Source: Glycine soja (Eukaryota > Streptophyta > Magnoliopsida > Fabales > Fabaceae). Taken from it: a stretch of 64,000 bases of DNA. Position 1 is the stretch's first letter. Each line of letters opens with the position of its first letter. Of this stretch, positions 1 through 9,910 are shown piece after piece. Made by a program: the position numbers and the translations under genes. Under the pieces are notes generated by a model, which worked only from the letters and a program-made list of their open reading frames with translations, was not told where the DNA came from and did no database searches. The stretch is taken from assembly GCF_004193775.1 (NCBI RefSeq), contig NC_041011.1, positions 38,385,167-38,449,166 on the forward strand, given 5' to 3'.

Positions 1-1665
1 AGAATCAAGAGTTAAGCAAGTTTCAAAGAACCAGGAGTCAAAAAGCTTCAAGAATTAAGTCTCAAAGAATCAAGATTCAAGAACAATTAAGTTTCAAGAT
101 TCAAGATTCAAGAACAATCAAGTTTCAAGAATCAAGATTCAAGAACAATCAAGATCAAGATTCAAGACTCAAGATTCAAGAATCAAGAGAAGACTCAATC
201 AAGATAAGTACTGAAAAAGTTTTTCAAAACATTGAGTGGCACAAGAATTTTTCACAAAATCTTTTACCAAAGAGTTTTACTCTCTGGTAATCGATTATCA
301 TAAGGTAGTAATCAATTACCAGGAGTCAGCATTGTTTTCAAAACTGATTTACAAAGCTGTAATCGATTACCAATGTTTTAAAACGTTAGAATTCAAATTT
401 CAAGAGTCACAACTAGTGATAAAACATTTTCAAATCATTTTTAACTTGTGTAATCGATTACACAATACTTGTAATCGATTACCAGTGTTTATAAACATTT
501 TGATTTTCAAATTTAAACATGAAGAGTCACATCTGTTGATGTGTAATCGATTACACCTTAATAGTAATCGATTACCAGTGACTGATTTCGAAAAACAAAT
601 TACCAAAAGTCACAATTCTTAAAGTGACTTGTTTCTTAATAGTTTTTCAAAAGTCACAACATTTAAAGTGACTAGTTTTCAAAAGAGTCAACTTTTAAAG
701 TGACTAGTTTTCAAAAGAGTCACAACTTTTAAAAGTTGACTAGTTTTAATGATATTGCCAAGAGTCACAAACTTTAACTTGAGTCATCAAATGATTATAA
801 ATATGTGACCATGGCACGAATTTCAAAAAACTAAGACTGATTTCTTTCATGATAAACATATTTCTTTCATAGAGTTTTTGTTCAATATTTTCTCTTCCAA
901 GAAAAGTTCATTGTTCAAAAACTTGTGCTACTCTTCTTCTTCATTCTCTTCTCCCTTTGCCAAAAGAATAGAAGGACTAACCGCCTGAATTCTGTTGTGT
1001 CTCCCTTCTCTCTTGACAAAAGATTCAAAGGACTAACCGCCTGAGAATTCTTTTGATTCTTCCCTTCCCCTTAAACAAAAGATTTCAAAGGACTAACCGC
1101 CTGAGATATCTTTTGTTTCCCCTTACAAAGATTCAAGGGACTAACCGCCTAAGAATTCTTTGTCTTAACACATTAGAGGGTACATCCTTTGTGGTACAAG
1201 TAGAGGGTACATCTACTTGGGTTGTTGTACTGAGAACAATAGAGGGTACATCTCTTGTGGATCAGTTCAAGTGGAGGGTACATCCACTTGGTTGTTCAAA
1301 GAGAACAAGGGAGGGTACATCCCTTGTGGATCTTTGGCTTGTAAAGGATTTTACAAGGTTGAAAGAAATCTCAAGAACCGTTGGTTGCTTGGGGACTGGA
1401 TGTAGGCACGGGTTGTTGCCGAACTAGTATAAATCTTGTGTTTGTCTTCTTCTTCCCTACACTCTTTAATTTCCGCTGTGTACTTTTAATTGCCGCTTTT
1501 ACTTTTGGTTAAGTTATTGCTTCTGTTCTTTACTTTCTTAACTTAGTAGTAAAAGCCTAGTTGAATCTAGTAACATTAAGAAGGATAAATTTTTAATTAG
1601 TCAAGACATATTAATAATTAATTCAACCCCCCTTCTTAATTATTTAGAGGCCACTTGATCCAACA
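1..1665 (-). mobile_element. LTR of E-type retrotransposon, minus orientation, cut by window edge
   Basis: Read on the minus strand this LTR begins TGTTGGATCAAGTGGCC at 1665 and runs left off the window. It is the inverted counterpart of the complete solo LTR at 61495-63131: same terminus, same blocks in the same order. Blocks seen here are a CAAGATTCAAGA-type low-complexity stretch (1-210), seven TAATCGATTA-like palindromes (about 288-577), four GGACTAACCGCCTGA units (from 974, 1030, 1090 and about 1137) and GAGGGTACATC repeats (about 1175-1325). It sits inside the gag of an Ogre-like element, which resumes at 1666. Whether it is a solo LTR or the 5' LTR of a whole element to the left cannot be decided here. 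Reading frames inside it are not genes. Confidence 0.85.
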
Positions 1666-1667
1666 AA

Positions 1668-2685
1668 ATGTATTGCAGGAAGATGGAAGCATATACGAAA
1701 GATGAAAAGCTGCTAATGGATTTCTTCCAAGAGAGTATCGTCGGGGCAGCTATTACCTGGTATACTAACCTAGAACCTTCCCGAATCCGCTCCTGGAAAG
1801 ACCTAATGGATGCCTTCATTAGGCAGTATCAATATAACGCTGATATCATTCCAGATAGAATGCATCTACAAAAAATTGTGCAAGAGAGATAATGAATCTT
1901 TTAAAGAATGCGCTCAAAGGTGGAGAGATCTGACAGCTCAAGTAGTGCCCCTGATGACGGAGAGAGAGATGATAACAATGATAATGGACACACTACCAGT
2001 GTTCTACTATGAGAAAATGGTAGGTTATATGTCTTTGAGTTTTGCAGATCTAGTGTTTGTTGGCGAGAAAATTGAAGCAGGTCTGAGGAAACAGAAATTT
2101 AATTATGTTGCTTTTGCGAATCCTGATAATGGGGGACCTGCAAGGAGTGGCGAGAGGAAGAAGGAAGGAGAACCTCATGGTGTGGATGCACTTCCCTCAT
2201 GGACAAACTTTGCACTAGCCCTTTATAATCCCATGTACCAATATCCTTCCCAGCAATATCACTTCTCAGCCAATATCAGTCCTACCCATTACCAACCAAG
2301 AACACCCAATCAGCCACAAAGGCCACCCCTATATCGGCCACAAAATCCACTCAATGCACATCCAAGACCAAACATCACCCCTAATACCAACCAAAACACC
2401 AATCAGGAAAAGAATTTCCCAAAATATAAGCATGTAGAATTCACCCCAATTCTGATGTCATATGTTGACTTACTCTCGTATCTGCTCAATAATGCAGTGG
2501 TAGCCATAAGCCCAACAAAGATCCCTTAACCTCCATTTCCCAAAGGATACAAATCGAATGTGACATGTGCTTATCATGGGGGAGTTCCAAGGCATTCCAT
2601 TGAGCACTGTATGACCCTGAAACATAAGGTGCAAAGTATGATTGATGCAGGCTGGCTGAGATTTGAGGAGGACGATCGCTTGTGA
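1668..2685 (+). pseudogene. Ogre-like gag polyprotein remnant (element C)
   Basis: Retrotransposon capsid protein, which would package element RNA into cytoplasmic particles. It begins mid-domain (MYCRKMEAYTKDEKLL) because an LTR is inserted immediately upstream. Visible are the Retrotrans_gag core (WYTNLEPSRIRSWKDL, then FIRQYQYNADI), the ESFKECAQRWRDLTAQV segment, a proline/glutamine-rich linker and a zinc knuckle-like CAYHGGVPRHSIEHC near 2560-2607, ending DAGWLRFEEDDRL before a stop at 2683-2685. Defects are a frameshift in an A-run near 1868-1874 and an in-frame TAA at 2527-2529. The knuckle has Arg where the family usually has Gly before HS. Element B has the same protein on the other strand. 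No pol follows. Confidence 0.85.
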
Positions 2686-4924
2686 ATTTTGACATCGTCA
2701 AGCAATACTATGCATGATGCTTGAGGCAATTTGAAGGTTGTTGTCGGATGTCTCAAGGACTCATTAGGATTTTTAGGTTTATGCTATTATTGTAAACAAC
2801 AGTCACAATGCTAATAATATGGATGGATTTGATGTTGTTGTCTCTCATTCTCTCACAATTACATCTTTGCATATTTAGTTAACCTTCACTGGAATGTGAA
2901 TGTATGTCGCTAGTTTGTTTGCTCAAGTGACCTGCACTCCGGAGTTAATTTCCAGGTCTGCCCAATAAAAAATGGCACGTTCTACACGTTTGGTGGCGGT
3001 GTCGTAAGTGACAAGTAAAATTGAATAAACATTTGATTGACTGTGTTTAAATCAATAAATAATAAGTGTAGACATTCATGCAACCTCATCTTATCTTTCT
3101 TAAAAGGTTTCTTTCTAAAAAAAGATTTTTGAAGAGCAAGAGTCATTTGACTTAATTTGTCAATTGAAAATCTTTTAAATATTTCTTGTCTTCGAAAATT
3201 CTCTTTTGAGAACTTGCATAGTTTCTTTTGTTTCTTCTTTTCTTTCATTTCTTCTTGCTACAAGAACGTGACAAACGACAGCAGCAAATACCTCTGAACC
3301 CTACACTGGGACAATTATAGGCACCATGCATGAGCTTCAAGCGAACTAGAAGGCAAATAAGAAGTTCTCACCCGGTAGGTTGAAAACCTGAAAGGGATGC
3401 CTAGGCAAAAGTTAGGGTAATAATAAATAAAAAATAATCAGGAGCATGTTTATCAGAGGTTTTGTCCCAAAATCCAAACTGTAAGAGTCTCTAGTCAAGA
3501 TTTGAAATGACACACGGTCATGTTTCTTCATCCCAAACACTAATTTATCCCTTGCTACCCCCTCCGAACCAAAGTATAATTGTTTTTTTAAAGAAAAAAC
3601 AAAACAAAAACCTTGAGTAGGAACCACTGCTAAACTGGCGGGAAAAGCAATGCAAACAATACATGCATGAGGTTTATTCAGCTCTAGGTTAGGCAAAAAT
3701 AACAGAAAAGCAAATCCGCCAAAGGCGAGCAAAGCAAAAAGAGACAAAAGATCTCCAAATTTTACAAGGAAAGCACAAAAGTGCAATAAGGATTAATGTA
3801 TAAGACAAATGGAGTAAAGCCCAACTCAAAAAGTTGAAATGAATAAAAGTACAAGCAAGGCTCTCAAGGTTCTTACTCAATATAACCCTTAAATACTCTT
3901 TGAGCCTCTCTGATCCTTTCTTTCATAGCCCTCTTACCCCCTGACCATGTTACAAGCCCAATAAAATCCATGTAGATCAAGGAATGACTAATTTTGCTTT
4001 TGAGTTTGGATTCTGGAATGGAACCCACACACACTTGTGATTGTTAAAAAAAAAAAAGAAGCCTCAAGGTTTGCACATTTGAGAAGAAAACTCATTCGAC
4101 CAATAGCTCATGGAAGACGCCCAAAGACAATTGTGATAATAGGGTACATCTAACATTAGTCGCTTATGCAGACTCCCTAGGGTTCCTTTCAAATCCAAGG
4201 GTAGCCTTTGTTATATAAATTCTTTCGGGATCAACACATGTCATCAAGCTTTAGCAGGACCGACAGTTCCATGGCATCCCTCTATGATCTTAAACTAGGA
4301 AAGTTTCACTTGGTCATATACTAAAGTGTAACAATCCATTGTCATCCTTCAATGATACATGCGGTTGGTCCCAAAGCCTTATATTTCCTTGTTGTGCAGA
4401 ATAATCAAAGTTTTAAAATAAAAAGAAAGGGATGAACCCTAGGATCATTATTTTAGTTGATTGATTAAATGTCAAATGACTCCATTGCCGTCATCCAAAA
4501 TTTTCAAATGATTAAATCAAACAAAACATACACTCTAAGGGAGTCTCTGAAGGGATTTGCAAAAGATAAGATGAGGTTGCATGAATTATCACGTCTTTCA
4601 GAAAGGGACAATCAATCTATGTTTTTCACAAGAAAAAAAATCACAAAAAAAAGGAAAAAATGTCATGAGCATTGCACAATTTTCATGATTCAAAATCTTT
4701 TGCATTGCATTGCTAGATACAAAGCCTACATTTGCTGCATTTCAGGATGAAGTTTGCATGCCTCTGCATTCCAAAACTCATATGTTGCATATCAGGCTAT
4801 AAGTGGATAGATTTCTCTTTATATGCCAGTTTCCAAAATCCAATGTCCTATCTTTTGAGTGGCCCTTTTAAAGAGTCAACCTCTTGCTTTCTTATAAGGT
4901 TGATCCCTTGGGTACCTATTGGCA
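2686..4924 (+). other. Non-coding tail of element C
   Basis: About 2.2 kb without a supportable reading frame, occupying the place where pol would be expected after gag. Stretches near 3020-3400 and 4430-4720 match, in order, the reverse complement of element B near 49.6-49.3 kb and 48.96-48.67 kb (shared words include CATTTGATTGACTGTGTTT, GAGTCATTTGACTTAA and GGACAATCAATCTATGTTTT). The part between about 3400 and 4380 has no counterpart in B, so B has lost it or C has gained it. Confidence 0.6.
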
Positions 4925-5775
4925 TGTTTCATAGGACTCAACATCCTCTATCTTTATGTTTCATAGGATTCAGCGTCCTTTGCCTTTATGTTTCACATGA
5001 TTCAATGTCCTCATCTTTATGCTTTCATAGGACTCAATGTCCTCCCCTTTATGTTTTCATAGGACTCAACGTCCTCGTCTTTATGTTTCACAGGACTCAA
5101 CGTCCTCTGTCTTTATGTTTCTATAGGACTCAACGTCCTCTGTCTTTATATTTCATAGGACTCAACATCCTCTGCCTTTATGTTTCATATGACTCAACAT
5201 CCTCTGCCTTTATGTTTCATAGGACTCAACGTCCTCTGTCTTTATGTTTCACAGGACTCAACGTCCTCATCTTTATGCTTTCATAGGACTCAACGTTCTC
5301 GCCTTTATGTTTTCATAGGACTCAACGTTCTCGTCTTTATGTTTCACAAGACTCAACGTCCTCTGTCTTTATATTTCCTAGGACTCAACGTCCTCTGTCT
5401 TTATGTTTCCTAGGACTCAACGTCCTCTGTCTTTATGTTTCTTAGGACTCAACGTCCTCTATCTTTATGTTTTCATAGGACTCAACATCCTCGTCTTTAA
5501 GTTTCATAGGACTCAACTTCCTTTGTCTTTATGTTTTCATAGGACTTAACATCCTCTATCTTTATGTTCTCATAGGACTCAACGTCCTCGTCTTTAAGTT
5601 TCATAGAACTCAACGTTCTCTATCTTTATGTTTTGATAGAACTCAACGTCATCTATCTTTATGTATCCTATGACTCAACGTCCTCTGTCTTTATGTTTTG
5701 TAGGACTCAACGTCCTCTGTCTTTATGTTTCATAGGACTCTCAACATCCTCTGTCTTTTTGTTTCATGAGACTCG
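4925..5775 (+). repeat. 31-bp palindromic minisatellite (element C)
   Basis: About 27 tandem units of 30-32 bp built on CATAGGACTCAACGTCCT followed by a pyrimidine-rich spacer (CTGTCTTTATGTTT). The core AGGAC-TCAAC-GTCCT is an inverted repeat with a 5-nt loop. Some units carry paired changes, for example AGAAC with GTTCT near 5606-5621. Open frames across it (4732-5286, 5180-5413) are by-products of the repetition. Element B's minisatellite has the same stem-loop core with a shorter spacer. Confidence 0.9.
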
Positions 5776-5953
5776 TTTCTTTGCTTTGTCGTTGAACTCA
5801 AAGTTCTTATTTTTGTTGGTACACCAATTTCTTTTTTTCCAAAGATTCTTCATTCTCATGTTGTGATCTTTCGAAGAAGCATCAGAACGGAATTGGTGTC
5901 TTTGTCTTTACTTATCTTTTACCTTCAATAAAAGACAAGTAAAGAGAGATAGT

Positions 5954-6612
5954 TGTCAGATCCTAATTCTATTCGGGTCCAAAAGAAAAAAGAAAAAAAA
6001 AAGAGGAAAAAGTAAAGAAAAAAAAGAGATAAAAAAGAAAAGAAAGAAAAAAAACAAAGAAAACAAAAGGAAAAAAGAAATAAAATAAAAAAAGAGAAAA
6101 GAAAGAAAAATGAAAAGAGGAAGAAAAAAAAGAAAGCAAACGTGAAAGAAAAAAAGAAGAAAAGAAAAAAAAAGATAGCAGTAAAAAAACAGAAGAAAAA
6201 AAGAGAAAGAAAAAAAAACAAAACGAAAAAAGGAAAAAAAAAAAGAAAGAAAACGTAATGAAAAAACGAGAAAAATAAATAAATAAAGGAAACGTAAAAA
6301 AAGAAAAAAGAAGAAGAAAAGAAAGAAAAAAGAAAAAAAGAAGAAACAAAGAACGTGACAAAAAATAAAAAGAAGAAGAAAACGTGAAAAAGAAAAAAAA
6401 AAGAACAGTAAAAAAAGAATAAGAAAGAAGAAAAAAAACTACAGTAAAAAATGAAAGAAAACGTTAAAAGAAAAACATAAAAATAGAAATAAATAAGGAA
6501 AAAAAAAAGAAAAAGAAGGAAGAAAGAAAACGTAACAGTAAAAAAAAATATAATAATAAAAGAAAAGAAAAAATGAATATAAAAAAAGGAAAAGCACAAA
6601 AAAAAAAAAGAA
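5954..6612 (+). repeat. 3' LTR start followed by 630-bp purine tract
   Basis: TGTCAGATCCTAATTCTATT at 5954 corresponds to the 3' LTR start of element B read on its coding strand (TGTCATACCCTAATTTCG), and the upstream AAAGACAAGTAAAGAGAGAT matches B's polypurine block. From about 5976 to 6612 the plus strand is almost only A and G, broken at intervals by short AACGT-containing words (near 6251, 6290, 6352, 6380, 6461 and 6530). The 224-aa minus-strand frame here is a poly-Phe/Ser artefact. Confidence 0.75.
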
Positions 6613-7076
6613 TTAGGTTTAGAGGTTAGGAAAGGTGTGTAAAAAGGTGGTCAATGTCAAAACTAAAAAAGGAGGATCTGGTTGGCGCTTATTCCTTTTT
6701 GTTCTCTTGCTTCTGCACCACCTCATTGTCATTCTCCTTTTGAAGCAGGAGAAAATCTCTCAGTACCTCTGCGTCTTTCTTACTTCCCTGTGTGTTCCTT
6801 GAACCCTCTCTAACTTACTCTGATTTGCCACTACTTTGATGTTCTAAGAACCCCTCACTTTTGCTTCTCCCTTCAACGCTTTAGAGTTCTTGTGTCTAAT
6901 CTTCAATTCATGTTGCATTAATTCTATGATTGCATTTTAGTTTTGCCAAATCTTGTGTCACATTTAGTGAAGTCACAATACCTTCTACTACTGTTCATGA
7001 GCAGCTTGATCAGCAGCTTGATCTTTTTCCAAAAATTGTGGAGGTAGGTATGTCATTTCTTGACACATCAAAATAG
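6613..7076. other. No gene seen; possible rest of element C LTR
   Basis: Less biased sequence with CT-rich runs (about 6680-6860). It may continue the LTR of element C or be flanking DNA. I find no TG...CA end with a matching duplication, so the right boundary of C is undetermined. Confidence 0.35.
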
Positions 7077-7084
7077 TGTATTTT

Positions 7085-7270
7085 CAGTGGCGGATTCAAG
7101 ACGCTAAGTCAATGGATGCAAATTACAAAAAATGAAATTAGTGGGTTCAATTATATAAATATAGATGAAATAAAATATAAAAATATAAGATTTTATTTAC
7201 AAATTTGGTGAATTTTAAAAAATGAGGGGGTACAAGTGCACACCCTCACATGGTTATAGGTTCGCCACTG
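7085..7270. mobile_element. hAT-type MITE with 8-bp target duplication
   Basis: A 186-bp element begins CAGTGGCGGATTC and ends GTTCGCCACTG, so the termini are inverted repeats sharing CAGTGGCG. It is flanked by identical 8-bp copies of TGTATTTT (7077-7084 and 7271-7278), the duplication length of the hAT superfamily. The interior is AT-rich and non-coding. Mobilisation would need a transposase supplied elsewhere. Confidence 0.85.
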
Positions 7271-7694
7271 TGTATTTTTGCTGCTTGTATATTTTTCAGA
7301 CATTCGTAGTTTGAATTTTTCAAGAAATTGGTTAAATTGTTATATTTTCGTTATATTAAAAAAAAGAAAAAAATAATAAATAAAATAAATTATAAATATT
7401 AATGGATGACTCTTTGTTTTTTATTTTTTTATTTGTTATTATTATCATCTCTATCGTTTATTTTATTCTTGAATGTGATTTTATTTTATCATTGTCTAAC
7501 TAGTTAATTTAATTAATAATGCATTGTAAAGATCTCGTTATTCATCTTATTTGTTTACTAAGTGTAGTCCCCACTTTTGATTTATCCCTTTCTATTCTAT
7601 TTATTTGATTTCCTTCCACTATGTCAATTATTTATTTATTTATTTTTGCAAATTCACATTATCATACTTTAATATACGCTTACACTCTGAACAC

Positions 7695-8030
7695 TTCATA
7701 TTGGGTCTCCGACTTGTTTGGTGGTGTTTCAATGACATATGAGTAAATTTTGTGAATATGTCTCCGATTTGCTTGAGTTCACAAAGTTTACCACACAACA
7801 AAAGCCTTTTCTAAAATGGTAATATTCTCAAATAAATAATCCCTTAATGTTACACGCACTCTTTGTTGGGTCTCCGACTTGCTTGATATTTTAATAAAAT
7901 ATGAGTAAATTTTGTGAATGTCATATTGGATATGTGACTTGCTTGACTTCACAAAGTTTACTACAAAACCCAAAATATTTTAAAAAATAATAATAAAATA
8001 AAATCAACCCAACATTACAAACTCTTTTTC
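7695..8030. repeat. Tandem duplication of about 165 bp
   Basis: Two diverged direct copies. Each starts near a GGGTCTCCGACTTG word (about 7703 and 7868), followed by ATATGAGTAAATTTTGTGAAT and then a GACTTGCTTGA/GATTTGCTTGAG plus TTCACAAAGTTTAC word. No reading frame across it looks coding. Confidence 0.6.
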
Positions 8031-9678
8031 TAAGAAAACTAAGTAAGTCTGATTTCCTAATTGTACTTGGAGATAGTAGGAGCGAGGACAAATCTCTTGT
8101 CAATAAAAAAAACTAAAAAAATAAAATCCTTTTTTTAAAAAATAAAAATTTAATTTCCTTCTCTAAATAAAATAATAATAATGATAATAATAATAATATA
8201 ATAAAATATAATTCATGTTTTCAAGAAAAGATAAATAATTAAAAGTCATTTTATTTTTAACACACTCAATTAAAGGTTAAAGGTTGATGTCTTCATGACG
8301 GGTGTGTGGGGTACTAACATTTTCCGTAAGGGTAAATGACTATTATAGACCATTCCTTATCCTTTTTTTATTTTCTCGACGTTTTCCTTAAATAAAAGTT
8401 GGTGACGATTACTCAAGTTTTTCATTTTTGGAAAATAATTTATTTATTTATGATAATTTTTTATTTCGCTGTCTCGTCGTGTTGTGACCTGAATAACTAT
8501 TTTTTTTTTATGGTAGGATGTGGTTTTGACATTTTTTTAGTTTGTTGTGTTGAACTGACTTTGTAGAATTGTTTCTTGCCAAGATATTTTGAACTGTATA
8601 TGTGTACATATTACAATTACAATGAATGAAAGTTATGACATTTGGATTAAGGTTAAGGTCATATTTCTTTGTATTGGTTTTGTCTTCTGTTGGAGAACAT
8701 AACACATTTAAAGATTGCTTGATGTGATTGAAATTGACGAGGAAAACTAAAAATATGTAATAGGGAGCCATATTAATAGTTTGAGTGCCTGTACTTTGAT
8801 AGGTTATTGTGTTTATTAGTTTATGATGTGAAGGAAGGCTTGTTTTAAATGTGCAGTGATAATTGTGTCAAATTGCTTAGCATTTTTTTAAACTATATAA
8901 CAGTTGTTTGTCAATGACTCTAGATGAAAACTTTTGTTCTTAAACTTTAACCGAGAGATTTTTAGCTACTGGAGTTGTTTCCTTGTGTTCTTCTAATATG
9001 ATTATATTAGGCAATGGATGTAGAGATAAGTGTACGTGGTGAGCATTAATGGATTCAATGATGGTAATTAAAAGTGAGATTTACACTTCTCTATTTGAAT
9101 ACTCAAATCTATCAAACATTTAGATGGAACCCCTCTTGAAGTGATACTCATCTTGTGTGAAACATTTCAGTATAAAACTTCATTATGATTGCTAGACATT
9201 GGCATTATATTTCCACAATTACAAATTTGGTAGATTTCTAGAGACATGAATATCCTCCTTTTTGTTTACAATCAAATAGTCGAAAGTCCAAATAAATTTT
9301 ATAGTTAGGCATGAGAAAATAGTGCAGTGAAGTATTTATTTTCTTGAACCATCTCTATGAACTGCATATATTACATAAGAAAACTACGCAGATTTTTCCA
9401 CTATTTTTGTATATCCCGTTGAAAATTTTGGGAACCTAAACCATTGTTGACGAAATCGTGTAAATCCATGAATTTTAAGTCGGAAACGGATCCTCTTTAT
9501 TTTTCTTCCAAAGGTGCCCCATCTTTGTTTCAAGACGGCATACTTTGCTGATCGCACTAGTTTCTTTGTGTACCTATATACTGCATGTTGAAAATAAATA
9601 GTAAATGAATAATTGACATGCTGTTAGACAACTTTCTCAATTTTTTTTACTTTATATTGCTTTCATTCCTATCTATAA
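8031..9678. other. Intergenic AT-rich DNA, nothing recognised
   Basis: About 1.6 kb with A/T runs near 8110-8260 and no frame with protein-like composition. It separates the retroelement-rich left end from the SINE and the ARPC2 gene. Confidence 0.4.
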
Positions 9679-9691
9679 ATACCAAGTGTAT

Positions 9692-9780
9692 CGAGGGGTC
9701 TAACTCAGATAGTTGAACAGGATGCATGAGTTGTTGTAAACCCCTCGATACTTGTCTTTGATTCCTACGGATAAAAAAAA
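9692..9780 (+). mobile_element. Short tRNA-derived SINE with 13-bp target duplication
   Basis: An 89-bp insert starts CGAGGGGTCTAACTCAGATA, includes a TAACTCAGATAGTTGA segment resembling a Pol III A box and a degenerate TGTAAACCCC near the B-box position, and ends in an A-run. Identical ATACCAAGTGTAT copies flank it at 9679-9691 and 9781-9793, as expected for target-primed insertion. GTATCGAGGGGT and ACCCCTCGATAC near the two ends are also inverted repeats. It lies about 130 bp downstream of the ARPC2 stop codon, so it may be in that gene's 3' untranslated region. Confidence 0.75.
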
Positions 9781-9910
9781 ATACCAAGTGTATACTATAA
9801 CATTAATATGGTGTCCAATTTAAACAAAAATTCACCAGTATAGCCTTTAACGAATATTTCTAAAACAAGTTTATACTATAGCTTGTCTCCTTAAGTTTTG
9901 AATTATATTG

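Larger units (their letters stand above)
1666..6612 (+). mobile_element. Ogre/Tat-like retrotransposon fragment (element C), gag to start of 3' LTR
   Basis: Order on the plus strand: gag remnant (1668-2685), non-coding tail (2686-4920), minisatellite (4925-5775), a conserved pre-LTR block (about 5890-5953) and the first bases of a 3' LTR (TGTCAGATCCTAATTC from 5954). The same order, with recognisable similarity in the tail and pre-LTR block, occurs on the minus strand in element B. No protease, reverse transcriptase, RNase H or integrase is visible between gag and the LTR. The 5' part of the element lies beyond the left edge, past the inserted LTR. The right edge is unclear because the LTR runs into a purine tract. 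The family assignment rests on the gag motifs. Confidence 0.75.

Noticed and set aside
236..1427. Open frames of 62-128 codons at 236-622, 1053-1427 and 1217-1405
   Set aside because: They lie inside the E-type LTR, follow its internal repeats and do not start at a plausible gene start.
5925..6599. 224-codon minus-strand frame of mostly Phe and Ser
   Set aside because: It is the complement of a purine-only tract; stop codons are rare there for compositional reasons.
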